Positions 57,208 through 64,000 of a stretch of 64,000 nt of DNA are shown here, in pieces. The notes under the pieces are model-generated. The model was given only the letters and a program-made list of their open reading frames with translations, did not search any database and was not told the origin of the DNA. Each line of letters begins with the position of its first letter. Position 1 is the stretch's first letter. A program made the position numbers and the translations under genes. This stretch comes from Haloarcula marina. Lineage in GTDB: Archaea; Halobacteriota; Halobacteria; Halobacteriales; Haloarculaceae. The stretch spans positions 1,550,001 to 1,614,000 of the forward strand of contig NZ_CP100404.1 of the NCBI RefSeq assembly GCF_024218775.1, written 5' to 3'.

Positions 57208-57740
57208 GCGGAGCGAGAACGAGTCGGGGTCGAGACGGGATTCGAACGGATGGACGACCTAATCGACGACGTACTCACCCTCGCCCGACAGGGCCGAGAC
57301 GCCGTCTCTCCGATGCCGGTCGACGTAGAGGACGTGGTCGACGTGACGTGGGCCGCATCGACGTGCCCCAATCGACCATCGAACGACCGCGAGAACTCGG
57401 AACGGTTCTCGGCGACGAGAGTCGCCGTCGACGGCTGATGGCCACCATCTTTCGAAACGCGATAGAACACGGCGGTCCGACGGTGACCGTTCGAGTGGGG
57501 CCGCTCCCGGACGGAGATGGGTTCTACGTCGAGGACGACGGCCCGGGGTTCCCGGCGATAGACGACGGCAACGTGTTCGATACCGCAGACACGACCAGCG
57601 ACGACGGAACGGGATTCGGTCTCTCTATCGTCAGGGAAATCGCGACAGCACACGGTTGGGAGGTCACCGCGACGGGTGGGAGCGACGGCGGTGCGCGGCT
57701 GGAGTTCACGGGCGTCGAGCGTCCCGGCGACGAACCCTGA
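57208..57740 (+). pseudogene. frameshifted, truncated histidine kinase remnant
   Basis: Two reading frames carry consecutive parts of a kinase. Frame 1 (57208 to about 57360) encodes [20 protein letters not shown], the segment after the H-box. Frame 3 (about 57370-57740) encodes [26 protein letters not shown] and [19 protein letters not shown], the HATPase. The switch lies near 57355-57375. No sensor domain or catalytic His precedes it. An ATG at 57438 could still give a 100-residue HATPase-only protein. The remnant resembles the end of the kinase at 21595-22968. Confidence 0.75.
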
Positions 57741-57743
57741 CTT

Positions 57744-58664
57744 TCAGTCGTACTGCGAACAGACCATCTCGACGCCGTCGTCGAAGGAAATCCGCGGTTC
57801 CCAGCCAGTCGCTTCGTACATCTTCGAGCAGTCTGCACGGGTGTCGTGGACGTAGACGTCCTCCGGGATTGGGTTGTCCTCGTAGACGGGGTCCACGCTG
57901 GTCCCGAGTTTCTCGTTGAGCACGTCGACGAGGTGGTTGAAACTGTACTGCTCGCCCGTCCCGAGATTGTAAATGCCGGTGAGTTCGTGGTCGGCCGCCA
58001 GTTCCAACCCTCTGACGATGTCGTCCACGTGGGTGAAGTCCCGCGTCTGACTGCCGTCACCCCAGATGACGGGATTATCGCCACTTGCGATGTCGTCGGC
58101 GAACTGCGCGATGAGGTTCGCGTACTCGCCCTTGTGTTCCTCGGCTCCGTCTTCCATGCCCTGATACACCGAGAAAAAGCGCATCCCGGCCATCGACATC
58201 CCGTAGTGGTTGTGGAAGTACTCGGCGTAGCGCTCGCGGGCGAGTTTCGACGCCTCGTACCCGGTGTTGACGGCCACGTCCATGTCCTCCGGGGACGGTT
58301 CGGTCCGGTCGCCGTAGATTGAGGAGGTGGACGCGTAGACGACGGTATCACAGCCGTCCTCGCGGGCTTGTTCGACGACGTTGACGAACCCTTCGACGTT
58401 GACTCGCGCGCCCCGCGTGGGGTCGTCCTCGTGCATCGCGTACGAGGAGAGCGCCGCGAGGTGGAACACGACGTCGACGTCCGTCGGCAGGTCGTCTTCG
58501 AGGACGCTCCGCTCGACGTACTCCACGTCGTCGTCGACGTTCTCGATGGTTCCGAGATAGCCGTCGTCGAGCGCGATAACCTCGTTGTCCGCCGCGAGTG
58601 CGTTCGCGAGGTTGGACCCGATGAAGCCGCCGCCGCCGGTCACCAACACGCGTTGTCCGTTCAT
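57744..58664 (-). CDS. NAD-dependent sugar epimerase/dehydratase (GalE-like)
   Basis: An extended short-chain dehydrogenase of 306 residues. It has VLVTGGGGFIGSNLA for NAD binding, HLAALSSYAM, the catalytic Tyr-xxx-Lys in YEASKLARERY with upstream Ser/Thr (ASTSSIYG), and NLGTGEQYS. Likely substrate is a nucleotide sugar for glycosylation or exopolysaccharide. ATG at 58664 (MNGQRVLVTG) is chosen over an extension of 19 residues. Its stop is 3 bases from the end of the kinase remnant. Confidence 0.92.
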   Translation of the reverse strand: MNGQRVLVTGGGGFIGSNLANALAADNEVIALDDGYLGTIENVDDDVEYVERSVLEDDLPTDVDVVFHLAALSSYAMHEDDPTRGARVNVEGFVNVVEQAREDGCDTVVYASTSSIYGDRTEPSPEDMDVAVNTGYEASKLARERYAEYFHNHYGMSMAGMRFFSVYQGMEDGAEEHKGEYANLIAQFADDIASGDNPVIWGDGSQTRDFTHVDDIVRGLELAADHELTGIYNLGTGEQYSFNHLVDVLNEKLGTSVDPVYEDNPIPEDVYVHDTRADCSKMYEATGWEPRISFDDGVEMVCSQYD

Positions 58665-58794
58665 ACTCGTGCCAGGACGAGCCACGAGTAAAGGAATATC
58701 GCTTTCACAGGCCCACTGCACCGTTGCCCATCAACGTTTACGCACAATATGTACCACCGTCGCCTTTATGAATAGAGGTACCGAACGAACGATT

Positions 58795-59328
58795 ATGTCA
58801 TCAATAGAACTGACCCCGAGTCAGAAAAACATCTTGCAGGAACTCGTAAACCTCTTCCGCGAGAGCGAGAGTGCGGTCAAGGGCGAGGACATCGCCGAGA
58901 AGGTCGACCGGAACCCCGGAACGATTCGCAACCAAATGCAGAGCCTCAAAGCGCTCCAGTTGGTCGAAGGCGTCCCCGGCCCGAAGGGCGGCTACAAGCC
59001 GACAGCGAACGCTTACGACGCACTCCAGATTCAGGATATGGACCAAGCCGCCGAGGTCCCCCTCCGACACAACGGTGACCTCGTCGAACACTCGAACGTC
59101 GAGGAAATCGACCTGACGAGCGTTCATCACCCCGAAGAGTGCCGCGCAGAGATTCAGCTACAAGGGTCCATCTCGGAGTTCCACGAGGGCGACTCCGTCA
59201 CCGTCGGCCCGACGCCGCTCTCGAAACTCCAGATTATCGGGACGCTCGAAGGGAAAGACGACACCAACAACAAACTCATCCTCACTATCGACGACATGCG
59301 GGCGCCCGCTGGCGAACCCGAACACTAA
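58795..59328 (+). CDS. Rrf2-like HTH transcriptional regulator with C-terminal domain
   Basis: The 177-residue protein has an N-terminal winged helix (about 5-70: LTPSQKNILQELVNLF, VDRNPGTIRNQMQSL) and a wing ending GPKGGYKPT. A C-terminal beta-rich domain follows (about 100-170) with conserved HHPEECRAEIQLQGSI. Haloarchaeal homologues are usually annotated as Rrf2-type or CBS-linked regulators; the C-terminal part is uncharacterised. It sits immediately before the ndh-like gene, separated by 161 bases containing a perfect palindrome, so ndh is a likely target. Confidence 0.82.
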   Translation: MSSIELTPSQKNILQELVNLFRESESAVKGEDIAEKVDRNPGTIRNQMQSLKALQLVEGVPGPKGGYKPTANAYDALQIQDMDQAAEVPLRHNGDLVEHSNVEEIDLTSVHHPEECRAEIQLQGSISEFHEGDSVTVGPTPLSKLQIIGTLEGKDDTNNKLILTIDDMRAPAGEPEH

Positions 59329-59413
59329 CGCCGCGCTTCTGCCGCCGCTCTCACGATTCGATTCGCTTCTCGACCCACCAGCGTCGACCGATTTTGTCGC
59401 CTCTGTTCCCGAC

Positions 59414-59431
59414 AAACAATCGTGATTGTTT
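59414..59431. promoter_or_regulatory. perfect palindrome upstream of ndh, candidate operator
   Basis: AAACAATC-GT-GATTGTTT, an 8-2-8 perfect inverted repeat at 59-76 bases before the ndh ATG and upstream of the TATA-like CCTTTGTATC (about 59457-59466). This position is typical for an activator, or for looping by the adjacent HTH protein. Confidence 0.6.
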
Positions 59432-59489
59432 CGCCCGTTCAGACGGCGATTTCGTAGCCTTTGTATCACCCGGACCCCGAGTCCGGCGT

Positions 59490-60653
59490 ATGAGTGAGAA
59501 GGTCGTCGTACTCGGAGCGGGTTACGCCGGTGCTGGCGCGATTAAAAGCCTCGAAGACGAACTGCACGGAGACGCCGACGTGACGTGGATCTCCGACACC
59601 GACTATCACCTCGTGCTCCACGAATCCCACCGCTGTATCCGCGACCCCTCGGTGCAAGAGAAGGTCGCGATTCCGGTCCACGAGATCAAACAGCCGACGA
59701 CGGACTTCGTGCAGGACACGGTCGTCGGTATCGACACCGACGAGCGACTCGTCGAACTGGAGAGCGGCGACGACGTCGAGTACGACTACCTGCTCGTCGG
59801 CCTCGGTTCGCAGACGGCCTTCTTCGGTATCGAGGGTCTCAAAGAGTACGCTCACACGCTGAAGAGCCTCGACGACGCGCTCGGTATCCACGACGCGATT
59901 CAGCAGGCCGCCCGCGAGGCCTCCCAGAGCGACCCGGCGCAGGTCATCGTCGGCGGTGCTGGCCTCTCGGGCATCCAGACCTGCGGTGAAATCGCGGAGT
60001 TCCGCGACGACCACCGCGCGCCCATCGACATCCACCTCGTCGAAGGGCTGGACGAAATCTTCCCGGGCAACGACCCCGAACTGCAGGGTGCGCTCCGTAA
60101 GCGACTGGAAGACGCCGACGTGAACATCATGACCGGCGACTTCATCGGCGAAGTCGACGAGGAGACGGTCTACATCGGCGACGACGAGGAAGTCGACTAC
60201 GACGTGCTCATCTGGACCGGCGGCATCACCGGCCGCGACTGCGTCCGCGACGTGGACCTCGAAAAGGACGAACGCAACCATCGCATCCACGCCGAAGGCG
60301 ACTTCCAGACGGAAGACGAGCGCGTCTTCGCCATCGGGGACTCCGCGCTCATCGACCAACCCGGCGACCAGCCCGCGCCGCCGACGGCACAGGCCGCGTG
60401 GCAGGCCGCCGAAGTCGCAGGCGAGAACCTCGCCCGCGCCGTCCGGGACCAGCCCCTGAAGACGTGGACTCACAAGGACAAGGGGACAGTCATTTCCGTC
60501 GGTGAAGAGGCAGTCGCCCACGACGTGATGGGCGTGCCCATCGACACCTTCGGCGGCCTCCCAGCGAAAATCCTCAAGAAGGGTATCGCCGCTCGCTGGA
60601 TCGCCGACGTGACCGGTGTCGGCCGCGCCGCGAAGGCGTGGCCGGACATGTAG
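59490..60653 (+). CDS. NAD(P)/FAD-dependent oxidoreductase, type II NADH dehydrogenase-like
   Basis: The 387-residue flavoprotein has two dinucleotide folds. The FAD-binding site VVVLGAGYAGAGAIKSLED is at the N-terminus, the NAD-binding GGAGLSGIQTCGEIA is in the middle, and FAIGDSALIDQ marks the FAD ribityl/flavin contact. This architecture is that of NDH-2/sulfide:quinone reductase-like proteins. SQR cysteines are not seen, so NADH:quinone oxidation is more likely. The final helix (FGGLPAKILKKGIAARWIAD) suits peripheral membrane binding. The TATA box lies about 28 bases before the ATG, so the mRNA is nearly leaderless. Confidence 0.9.
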   Translation: MSEKVVVLGAGYAGAGAIKSLEDELHGDADVTWISDTDYHLVLHESHRCIRDPSVQEKVAIPVHEIKQPTTDFVQDTVVGIDTDERLVELESGDDVEYDYLLVGLGSQTAFFGIEGLKEYAHTLKSLDDALGIHDAIQQAAREASQSDPAQVIVGGAGLSGIQTCGEIAEFRDDHRAPIDIHLVEGLDEIFPGNDPELQGALRKRLEDADVNIMTGDFIGEVDEETVYIGDDEEVDYDVLIWTGGITGRDCVRDVDLEKDERNHRIHAEGDFQTEDERVFAIGDSALIDQPGDQPAPPTAQAAWQAAEVAGENLARAVRDQPLKTWTHKDKGTVISVGEEAVAHDVMGVPIDTFGGLPAKILKKGIAARWIADVTGVGRAAKAWPDM

Positions 60654-60678
60654 AAGTACCTTTTTCGACGGGAGGTTC

Positions 60679-60769
60679 GGGCGCTGCGCGCCCTCAACCC
60701 CCCCAAAAATCTACGCTAAAATGGCGCGAATCGCACGGCGATTCGCGTGAAACCGCGCCGTCGGCGCGG
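60679..60769. repeat. cluster of three GC-rich hairpins in a convergent gap
   Basis: Three inverted repeats follow each other: GGGCGC-TGC-GCGCCC (60679-60693), CGCGAATCG with CGATTCGCG (60725-60747), and CCGCGCC with GGCGCGG (60753-60769). They lie between the ends of the ndh-like and udp genes; a T-run follows the ndh stop at 60659-60665. They could end transcription from both sides or be an intergenic repeat element. No ORF is supported in the 200-base gap. Confidence 0.6.
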
Positions 60770-60853
60770 TATGCTTCGCTCGTCAGCCTGCCCTTCCCCG
60801 TCCTCGCGCGGCAGAGCGCGCTCCCGGCCCCAAGGCCACGCCGCGCTATCGCC

Positions 60854-61678
60854 CTATCGCTCTATCGACAGGCCCGCGTGCCACCCGTCCGCGTCGGCTT
60901 CCTCGACGGCCTCGTCCATCAGGTCGAGATACGTCACGGCGAGACTGGCACACTTCGCGGCCTTGCGCTCGCCTTCGGTGCGGAACTCGCCGGTCTGGCG
61001 GTTGGCGTACACCGTACACACCGCGCCCGCTCGGAGGCCGTAGATGCTCGCCAGCGTGAGGATGCTCGCGGCCTCCATCTCGAAGTTCAGGACGCCCGCC
61101 TCGCGGAGTTCCGCGATGTTGGCGTCGCTGTCGCGCGCCTCGAACCCGCCGAATCCGGGCCGGGATTGGCCGGTGTAGAAACTGTCCGTGGTGCAGGTGA
61201 CGCCGAGGTGGTAGTCGTAGCCGAGTTCCTCGGCGGCGGCGACGAGCGCCGAGACGACGCGGTGGTCGGCGTTGGCCGGGTAGTCCTCGCGGACGTACTC
61301 CTTGCTCGTCCCCTCCTGCCGGACCGCTCCCGTCGAGATGACGAGGTCGCCGACGCTGGCTTCCGGTTGGATGGCTCCGCAGGACCCTACACGGAGGAAG
61401 GTGTCGACGCCGACGCGGGCGAGTTCCTCGACGGCGATAGCCGCGGAGGGTGACCCGATACCCGTCGACGTGACCGAAATCGGTGCGCCCTCGTGTGTTC
61501 CCGTCGCGGTGCGGTACTCGCGGTGTTCGGCGACGAGTTCGTGGTCGTCCCAGTAGTCGACGACTTTCTCGACGCGTTCGGGGTTGCCCGGCAGGAGAAC
61601 GCTGTCGGCCACGTCGTCTGGCCCGACGCCGACGTGGTACTGTACGTCGTCGTTCGGGTCCTCGCTTCCCCCGGTCAT
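60854..61678 (-). CDS. udp: uridine phosphorylase (nucleoside phosphorylase family 1)
   Basis: A 274-residue enzyme that splits uridine into uracil and ribose 1-phosphate. Family-1 motifs are visible: VLLPGNPERVEKV (phosphate-binding Gly/Arg), GSPSAAIAVEEL, RVGSCGAI and NFEMEAASIL (ribose-binding Met-Glu). Substrate preference between uridine and purine nucleosides is inferred from the UP-like pattern and from the cytidine deaminase in the same operon. Start ATG overlaps the cdd stop by 4 bases. Confidence 0.9.
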   Translation of the reverse strand: MTGGSEDPNDDVQYHVGVGPDDVADSVLLPGNPERVEKVVDYWDDHELVAEHREYRTATGTHEGAPISVTSTGIGSPSAAIAVEELARVGVDTFLRVGSCGAIQPEASVGDLVISTGAVRQEGTSKEYVREDYPANADHRVVSALVAAAEELGYDYHLGVTCTTDSFYTGQSRPGFGGFEARDSDANIAELREAGVLNFEMEAASILTLASIYGLRAGAVCTVYANRQTGEFRTEGERKAAKCASLAVTYLDLMDEAVEEADADGWHAGLSIER

Positions 61679-62061
61679 TTGTCGAGGTGGCCGGGCGTAA
61701 TCGTCGTCGGGAGCAGTTCCCCCAGCGTGTACTCCGCGCTGTCCTCGCCGTCGGTCCGAATCGGCAGGTCCTCGTCACAGAACTCGGCGAGGGTCTGTCG
61801 GCACATCCCGCAAGGGGTCACGCCGTCGCGCTTGTCCGATGAGACGGCGAGACGTTCGAATTCGCGGTGGCCCTCCCGAATCGCCGTCCCGATGGCGACT
61901 TCCTCGGCGTGGAGGCTGTTGCTGTAGTTCGCGTTCTCGATGTTGCACCCCGTGTATACGGTGCCGTCGGCCGTCTCGATGGCCGCACCGACGCGGTACT
62001 CCGAGTACGGCGCGTAGGAGGCTTCGACGGCCTCACGCGCGGCTTCCATCAGTTCGTCCAT
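61675..62061 (-). CDS. cdd: cytidine deaminase
   Basis: The 128-residue zinc enzyme converts cytidine to uridine. It has HAEEVAIG (His51, catalytic Glu53) and PCGMCRQ (Cys84, Cys87) as zinc ligands, and GCNIENANYS as the substrate loop. A His zinc ligand in the HAE motif is more like the E. coli dimeric form, yet the length is that of the short tetrameric form. It feeds uridine to the phosphorylase encoded next, with a 4-base overlap. Confidence 0.94.
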   Translation of the reverse strand: MDELMEAAREAVEASYAPYSEYRVGAAIETADGTVYTGCNIENANYSNSLHAEEVAIGTAIREGHREFERLAVSSDKRDGVTPCGMCRQTLAEFCDEDLPIRTDGEDSAEYTLGELLPTTITPGHLDK

Positions 62062-62107
62062 AGACGTGCGTCGGGCGGCCGGGGCAAATAGGCTCCGCTG
62101 GAACGGG

Positions 62108-63463
62108 CTACTCGGTGGCCGCGACGGCAGACTCGACTACTTCACGGACCGAGTCCACAAGCGAGTCCACGTCGTCGCTCTCGGCGTAGATGCGGACGTA
62201 CGGTTCCGTCCCGCTGGGTCTGACGAGCGTCCACGAGTCGTCGGGGAAGGTGAGTCGGACGCCGTACTCGGTGGAGACGCTCGCCGCCGGGAACGCGTCG
62301 GGGAGCGTCTCGCCAACAGTTTCCATCACCGCGGGCTTGCGTTCGTCGGGGCATTCGACGCTCACCTTGCGGTACGGACGCTCGGAAATCTCCCCTCGAC
62401 GGTCGGCCAGCGGTTCGCTCGCGAACAGTTGCGTGAGGACCGCCGCACTCGCCACGCCGTCTATCCAGCCGCCGAAGGGGAGATGGATGTGTTTCCACGG
62501 TTCGGCGGCGAAGACGACTTCTGTCTCGGGGCCGCCCGCCGCCCGCTCCCGCGCGACGCCTTCGTGTAGCGCCCCGAGGTGGACCCGTTCCACTCGCCCA
62601 CCGGCGGCCGCGACCCGTTCGTCGATGCGGCCGGAGGCGTTCGGCGTCGTCACCACCACGGGGTCCGATGAGTCAGCGGCCCGAGTGTAGTGTGCCGCCA
62701 GCATCGCCACGACGGTGTCTTCGTGGACCACATCGCCGTCGCCGTTGACGAGGACGATGCGGTCGGCGTCGCCGTCGTGGCCGAACCCGAAGTCGGCGTC
62801 CGTCGCCGTCACGAACGACCGAAAGTTCGCGAGCGTCTCGGGCGTCGGTTTGCTCTCGCGGGCGGGAAAGTGACCGTCGACGTTGGCCTCCGTCGCGACC
62901 ACGTCCGCCCCGAGCGCACGGAGGACTTGCGGTGTGGCGACCCCGCTCATCCCGTTGCCACAGTCGACGGCGACGGTCAGGTCAGTCGGTGTTGCGCCGA
63001 AGGATGCGGCGTAGTCCGCGACGGCGGCCCGGTATTCGGGTAGTACGTCTGCCGTGGTGGTGTCGCCCCAGTCGTACCACGCCGCCGGCCCGACAGCGTC
63101 GGCGACGCGCTGTTCGATGCGTCCCTCCGCTTCGCCGTCGTACTCTTGGCCGTCGACGAACAGTTTGAGGCCGTTGTCCGTCGGCGGGTTGTGGCTCGCC
63201 GTCACCATCACGCCGCGGCGCCCGCACGAGGCGAACGCCAGCGCGGGGGTCGGGACCGCACCCAGGCGGGTGACCCTGGTGCCGGTGCTCTCTAAGCCCG
63301 CCGCGACGGCGTCGGCCAGCGCGGGCGAACTCACGCGCCCGTCGTACCCGAGGACGAACGCCTCGCCGTCGCGTCCGGCCGCTTGCCCGACCTGTAGGGC
63401 GAGTTCGGGCGTCACTCGGTCGCCGACATCGCCGCGAATTCCCGCCGTCCCGAACAGTTCCAT
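62108..63463 (-). CDS. phosphoglucomutase/phosphomannomutase family protein (possible phosphopentomutase)
   Basis: A 451-residue alpha-D-phosphohexomutase. Active-site Ser is in TASHNPPTDNG, metal loop in GHDGDADR, and substrate phosphate loop in RPSGTEPYVR. N-terminus MELFGTAGIRG is that of the archaeal GlmM/ManB/DeoB-like group. Its place at the head of the cdd-udp operon suggests it handles ribose 1-phosphate, but sequence motifs alone cannot separate pentose from hexose use. ATG at 63463 is preferred to a GC-rich extension to 63526. Confidence 0.9.
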   Translation of the reverse strand: MELFGTAGIRGDVGDRVTPELALQVGQAAGRDGEAFVLGYDGRVSSPALADAVAAGLESTGTRVTRLGAVPTPALAFASCGRRGVMVTASHNPPTDNGLKLFVDGQEYDGEAEGRIEQRVADAVGPAAWYDWGDTTTADVLPEYRAAVADYAASFGATPTDLTVAVDCGNGMSGVATPQVLRALGADVVATEANVDGHFPARESKPTPETLANFRSFVTATDADFGFGHDGDADRIVLVNGDGDVVHEDTVVAMLAAHYTRAADSSDPVVVTTPNASGRIDERVAAAGGRVERVHLGALHEGVARERAAGGPETEVVFAAEPWKHIHLPFGGWIDGVASAAVLTQLFASEPLADRRGEISERPYRKVSVECPDERKPAVMETVGETLPDAFPAASVSTEYGVRLTFPDDSWTLVRPSGTEPYVRIYAESDDVDSLVDSVREVVESAVAATE

Positions 63464-63583
63464 GCACGGTGGTCCGACCGGTTCCCGCTTAGTTCTCCCG
63501 CTCTCGCGGTCCGAGCGGTGGCGCACATTCTCGCGATGTTGTAATCGGTGGTCGCCATCGGCGACCCGCCGCAGTAAAAAGGT

Positions 63584-64000
63584 CTATAGCAGTTCGTCGA
63601 AGTCGTAGCCCTGGATGTCCACGCCGTCGCTGGTCACGTCGGCGAGGAAGATGCCGTTACCGGAACCGGTGTCACGCTCGGCGGCGGCCTTGATGGACGC
63701 AGCGGCGACTTCGCGGGCTTCCTCGTTGGACATGTCGTCCTCGTAGCGGTCCTCCAAGGTCCCGTAGGCGACGGTGAGGCCCGAGCCAGTGACGGTGTAG
63801 TCGTCTTTCATCACACCGCCGGCCGGGTCGATAGAGTAGACGTGGTGGCCGTCCTCGTCGACGCCGCCGAGGATGGGGTTGATGGCGAAGAAGGGGCCGC
63901 CGCGGGCGAAGTTGCCCGCGAGCGTCGACAGCGCCTGCATGCTCATGTCCTCGCCGCGGCGGGCCTCGTAGAGGTTTACCTCGGCCCGGAGCGAGCGGAT
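63584..64000 (-). CDS. psmB: proteasome beta subunit, C-terminal part (truncated by window)
   Basis: The last 139 residues of a 20S proteasome beta subunit: SLRAEVNLYEARRGEDMS, the loop NPILGGVDEDGHHVYSIDP, and GSGLTVAYGTLEDRY with later helices (EEAREVAAASIKAA). The N-terminal catalytic Thr and propeptide lie beyond the right edge. The gene reads in the same direction as the nucleoside operon, 120 bases upstream of it. Confidence 0.92.
   Translation of the reverse strand: MRSLRAEVNLYEARRGEDMSMQALSTLAGNFARGGPFFAINPILGGVDEDGHHVYSIDPAGGVMKDDYTVTGSGLTVAYGTLEDRYEDDMSNEEAREVAAASIKAAAERDTGSGNGIFLADVTSDGVDIQGYDFDELL

Overview
The window is chromosomal DNA from a halophilic archaeon (class Halobacteria); genus cannot be told. 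The signs are high G+C, very acidic predicted proteins (Asp/Glu-rich, few Lys), Tat-type twin-arginine lipoprotein signals, halocyanins, GTG/ATG starts without clear Shine-Dalgarno sequences but with TTTWWW-type TATA elements, archaeal topoisomerase VI beside DNA gyrase, and a proteasome beta subunit. Genes are packed tightly: no gap exceeds 300 bases, and many neighbours overlap by 4 bases (ATGA/GTGA), which marks translational coupling. I see no insertion sequence, CRISPR array or rRNA. The only RNA gene I can support is one tRNA-Arg(CCT).

Layout. 1-2.4 kb: start of an unknown gene, HD phosphohydrolase, peroxiredoxin, small conserved protein, TatA, tRNA-Arg with a partial 3'-end copy downstream. 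2.6-4.9 kb: two Tat-exported halocyanin lipoproteins flanking an HTH regulator/membrane protein pair. 5.1-6.7 kb: iron-sulfur photolyase. 6.7-11 kb: sulfane-sulfur module made of two divergent operons (persulfide-dioxygenase-like MBL/rhodanese, two half-YeeE permeases, Cys-rich HTH regulator and DUF2270 on one side; TusA and DsrE on the other). 11-17.6 kb: UbiB-type kinase, copper ATPase CopA with a Lrp/TRASH regulator, and an MntR-like regulator coupled to a GDT1-type manganese exporter under an operator palindrome. 17.6-23 kb: small membrane proteins, PQQ-type sugar dehydrogenase, DJ-1 protein, NagD phosphatase, hybrid histidine kinase. 23-34 kb: two ABC-2 transporters (the second has a permease fused to a PrsW-like intramembrane protease), tandem DUF2071 genes, macro domain protein with zinc ribbon partner, aldo/keto reductase. 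34-40 kb: small zinc finger proteins, histidine kinase with a pseudo-receiver, sucCD, Sir2.

40.4-44.5 kb: PilB/PilC-type assembly pair, the PilC carrying an extra C-terminal surface domain. 44.6-55.3 kb: information-processing block with ATP-dependent DNA ligase, top6BA divergent from gyrBA. 55.4-60.7 kb: GDPD, arginase, a frameshifted kinase remnant, sugar epimerase, HTH regulator and a type II NADH dehydrogenase-like flavoprotein with a palindrome upstream. 60.7-64 kb: cluster of GC hairpins, nucleoside salvage operon (hexose/pentose phosphomutase, cytidine deaminase, uridine phosphorylase) and the C-terminal part of a proteasome beta subunit.

Functional logic: much of the window deals with redox, metal and sulfur homeostasis (halocyanins, Prx, persulfide handling, Cu and Mn export), each small module carrying its own regulator. 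The least conventional item is the ABC exporter with a built-in PrsW-like protease (29791-33664). Functions given here come from motif reading only; no database search was run.
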